Below, one piece after another: positions 14,430 to 15,670 of a stretch of 15,670 bases of DNA. Position 1 is the stretch's first letter, and each line of letters starts with the position of its first letter. This DNA is from Anthropogastromicrobium sp963604075 (GTDB lineage: Bacteria > Bacillota > Clostridia > Lachnospirales > Lachnospiraceae). Where the stretch lies: contig CAVCPW010000068.1 in assembly GCA_963604075.1 (NCBI GenBank), positions 1 to 15,670 of the forward strand, read 5' to 3'. Below the pieces are notes generated by a model. The model was not told the origin of the DNA, searched no databases, and saw only the letters and a list, made by a program, of their open reading frames with translations. Both the position numbers and the translations under genes were made by a program.

Positions 14430-15670
14430 CTACAAGTTACTCCAGAAATTTGTAAGGACATCCAAGCAGTTATTAATATGCACAAGCTGCATATCGGTCC
14501 AATCCGGTGGGAATTGACTGTTATACGAGCTTTGCATGAAACGCTCATCTAACAAAGCTATCACGCCATAATCTTCACTCGTGCGGATTAGACGCCCTGC
14601 TGCCTGCAACACTTTATTCATACCCGGATACAGATATGCAAAGAGAAAACCATTTTTGCCCTCATTTTCGTAATGACTCTTCAAAATTTCCTGACGAGAG
14701 CCCGTCTGAGGCAATCCCGTTCCGACAACTATAACTCCGATAACAGCTTCATTTTGCAAATCAATTCCTTCCGAGAAAATGCCGCCCATGACACATAATC
14801 CGACAGTTGGATTAGTCTTTTCCCGAAATGCATTGAGAAATTCTTCGCGCTGTGTTTCAGTCATGTTGCTTTCCTGACGAATATAAATCGTGTCAGCATT
14901 TTTTTCAAGAACAGCTTCTACTTCGTCTCGAAAGGCATATGACGGAAAAAAAACAAGATAATTTCCCCGTTTACAAGAGGTTATTGTCTGGATATACTGA
15001 CTTATTCGGATATATTCAGATGTTGTTCTTCTGGTATATTTTGAAGAAACGTCTCCCGCTGTTAGAAGCAATCGTTTTTTCGGATCAAATGGCGATGCTG
15101 CATAGATTGCCTTTGACTCCTCACCCTGTCCAAGCAATTCTTTATAATAACGAATTGGCAAAAGTGTTGCTGAAAAGAAGATTGTTGAAATGCCCTGAGC
15201 ACAGCATTCCTGCAAACGTTCTGCCGGATTAACACATAAAAGGTACAGTTGAAAAATCCCTTGCGGCGTGTGTTCCATGTAAACCTCATAATGTTCATCC
15301 AGCCGCTCATAAACCTCCAAAAAATCTCTCACATGGAAGAAGAATTCGCTGGCCTCTTTGGGCGCTGTCCATTCAGGATACTTCTCACTTAAGCGATTTA
15401 ATTCTTCATAAAGACGTTCAAGTGACATCACAAAAGATCCGATACCTTCTCCCTCGGGAAGACGCTTCCAGCCATCACATTCTCGTTTTAATTCCAAGAG
15501 CTTACGATTACAGCTATTGATCTGTTTTACAACCGATTTGAATGGCTCATACATTTTTTTTGCGGCAAGAAATTCCTCTTTTTCGAGCTTGGCGCTGTAC
15601 ATTTCTCTGGCACGCTCCACAAGATTATGCGCTTCGTCCACCAAAAAGATGTACTCACCGCGCTCTCCAT
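14430..15670 (-). CDS. DinG/XPD-like (Rad3-related) superfamily 2 DNA helicase, C-terminal part (partial)
   Basis: The 412 visible residues run off the right edge. The fragment opens with ERGEYIFLVDEAHNL, the DEAH box (motif II) of XPD/DinG-type helicases, so the Walker A and the region where DinG/XPD carry an iron-sulphur cluster are outside the window. Downstream are FFSATLLP (motif III-like), the second RecA fold with GGIFSEGIDL, and the arginine-finger motif QAAGRLIRTSEDYG. Between the DEAH box and SATLLP lies a long helical insertion with charged, coiled-coil-like stretches, corresponding to the Arch domain region. The family unwinds DNA 5' to 3' and works in repair or R-loop removal; exact role here unknown. 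A Met-like start at 15644 is internal (a TTG codon) and not the true start. Terminated at 14328-14354. Confidence 0.88.
   Translation of the reverse strand, partial: GERGEYIFLVDEAHNLVERAREMYSAKLEKEEFLAAKKMYEPFKSVVKQINSCNRKLLELKRECDGWKRLPEGEGIGSFVMSLERLYEELNRLSEKYPEWTAPKEASEFFFHVRDFLEVYERLDEHYEVYMEHTPQGIFQLYLLCVNPAERLQECCAQGISTIFFSATLLPIRYYKELLGQGEESKAIYAASPFDPKKRLLLTAGDVSSKYTRRTTSEYIRISQYIQTITSCKRGNYLVFFPSYAFRDEVEAVLEKNADTIYIRQESNMTETQREEFLNAFREKTNPTVGLCVMGGIFSEGIDLQNEAVIGVIVVGTGLPQTGSRQEILKSHYENEGKNGFLFAYLYPGMNKVLQAAGRLIRTSEDYGVIALLDERFMQSSYNSQFPPDWTDMQLVHINNCLDVLTNFWSNL

Noticed and set aside
15642..15644. Helicase start just before the DEAH box
   Set aside because: It is a TTG inside a frame that stays open to the window edge; a helicase cannot start at motif II.
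1..15670. CRISPR array, tRNA or rRNA genes, complete insertion sequence or prophage
   Set aside because: No regularly spaced repeats, cloverleaf-like sequences, rRNA-like sequence, transposase, integrase or phage genes were seen in either strand.

Overview
The window looks like chromosomal DNA of a low-to-moderate GC Clostridia, most likely Lachnospiraceae. That rests on gene content and protein style (ScpA/ScpB pair, an alpha-type DAHP synthase, a SEDS protein, a WalK/PhoR-like kinase, amidoligase-type genes), Gram-positive Shine-Dalgarno sites and SigA-type promoters. It is inferred, not proven. Almost everything is on the minus strand; the one plus-strand gene is a DAHP synthase. There are no rRNA or tRNA genes, CRISPR arrays or complete mobile elements.

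Layout, left to right. (1) 1-683: N-terminal part of a YifB/ComM-like AAA protein, cut by the window edge. (2) 841-4422: a minus-strand group read as metallophosphoesterase, scpA, scpB, alpha/beta-hydrolase, closed by an intrinsic terminator; scpA also has its own good promoter. (3) 4423-4759: divergent intergenic region with a perfect consensus promoter and a roughly 120-nt leader in front of the plus-strand DAHP synthase (4760-5788). A two-way terminator (5929-5970) separates it from the next minus-strand group. (4) 5972-14258: a minus-strand series of eight genes, read as circularly permuted ATP-grasp, alpha-E protein, transglutaminase-like protein, two tandem AstE/AspA-family proteins, a truncated sigma-70-like protein, a sensor histidine kinase and a SEDS (FtsW/RodA/SpoVE) protein. 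(5) 14430-15670: C-terminal part of a DinG/XPD-like helicase, cut by the window edge.

The most interesting part is 9543-14402. The ATP-grasp, alpha-E and transglutaminase genes overlap one another (19 nt, then ATGA). They are a known but poorly characterised peptide-ligase/peptidase-like set. Here they are followed by two AstE/AspA paralogues that overlap by 8 nt. One keeps the zinc-site residues (H42, E45, H129); the other has Arg and Leu where the histidines should be and looks like a pseudoenzyme partner. The set is preceded by a near-consensus promoter that lies upstream of a strong terminator, followed by a leader with competing base-pairing elements, one overlapping the Shine-Dalgarno of the ATP-grasp gene. 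This suggests control by attenuation. Downstream, a sigma-like protein without regions 2.4 and 4 and a histidine kinase without an adjacent response regulator may be regulatory parts of the same locus, but a palindromic IS200/IS605-like remnant lies between them and the enzymes, so that link is only inferred.
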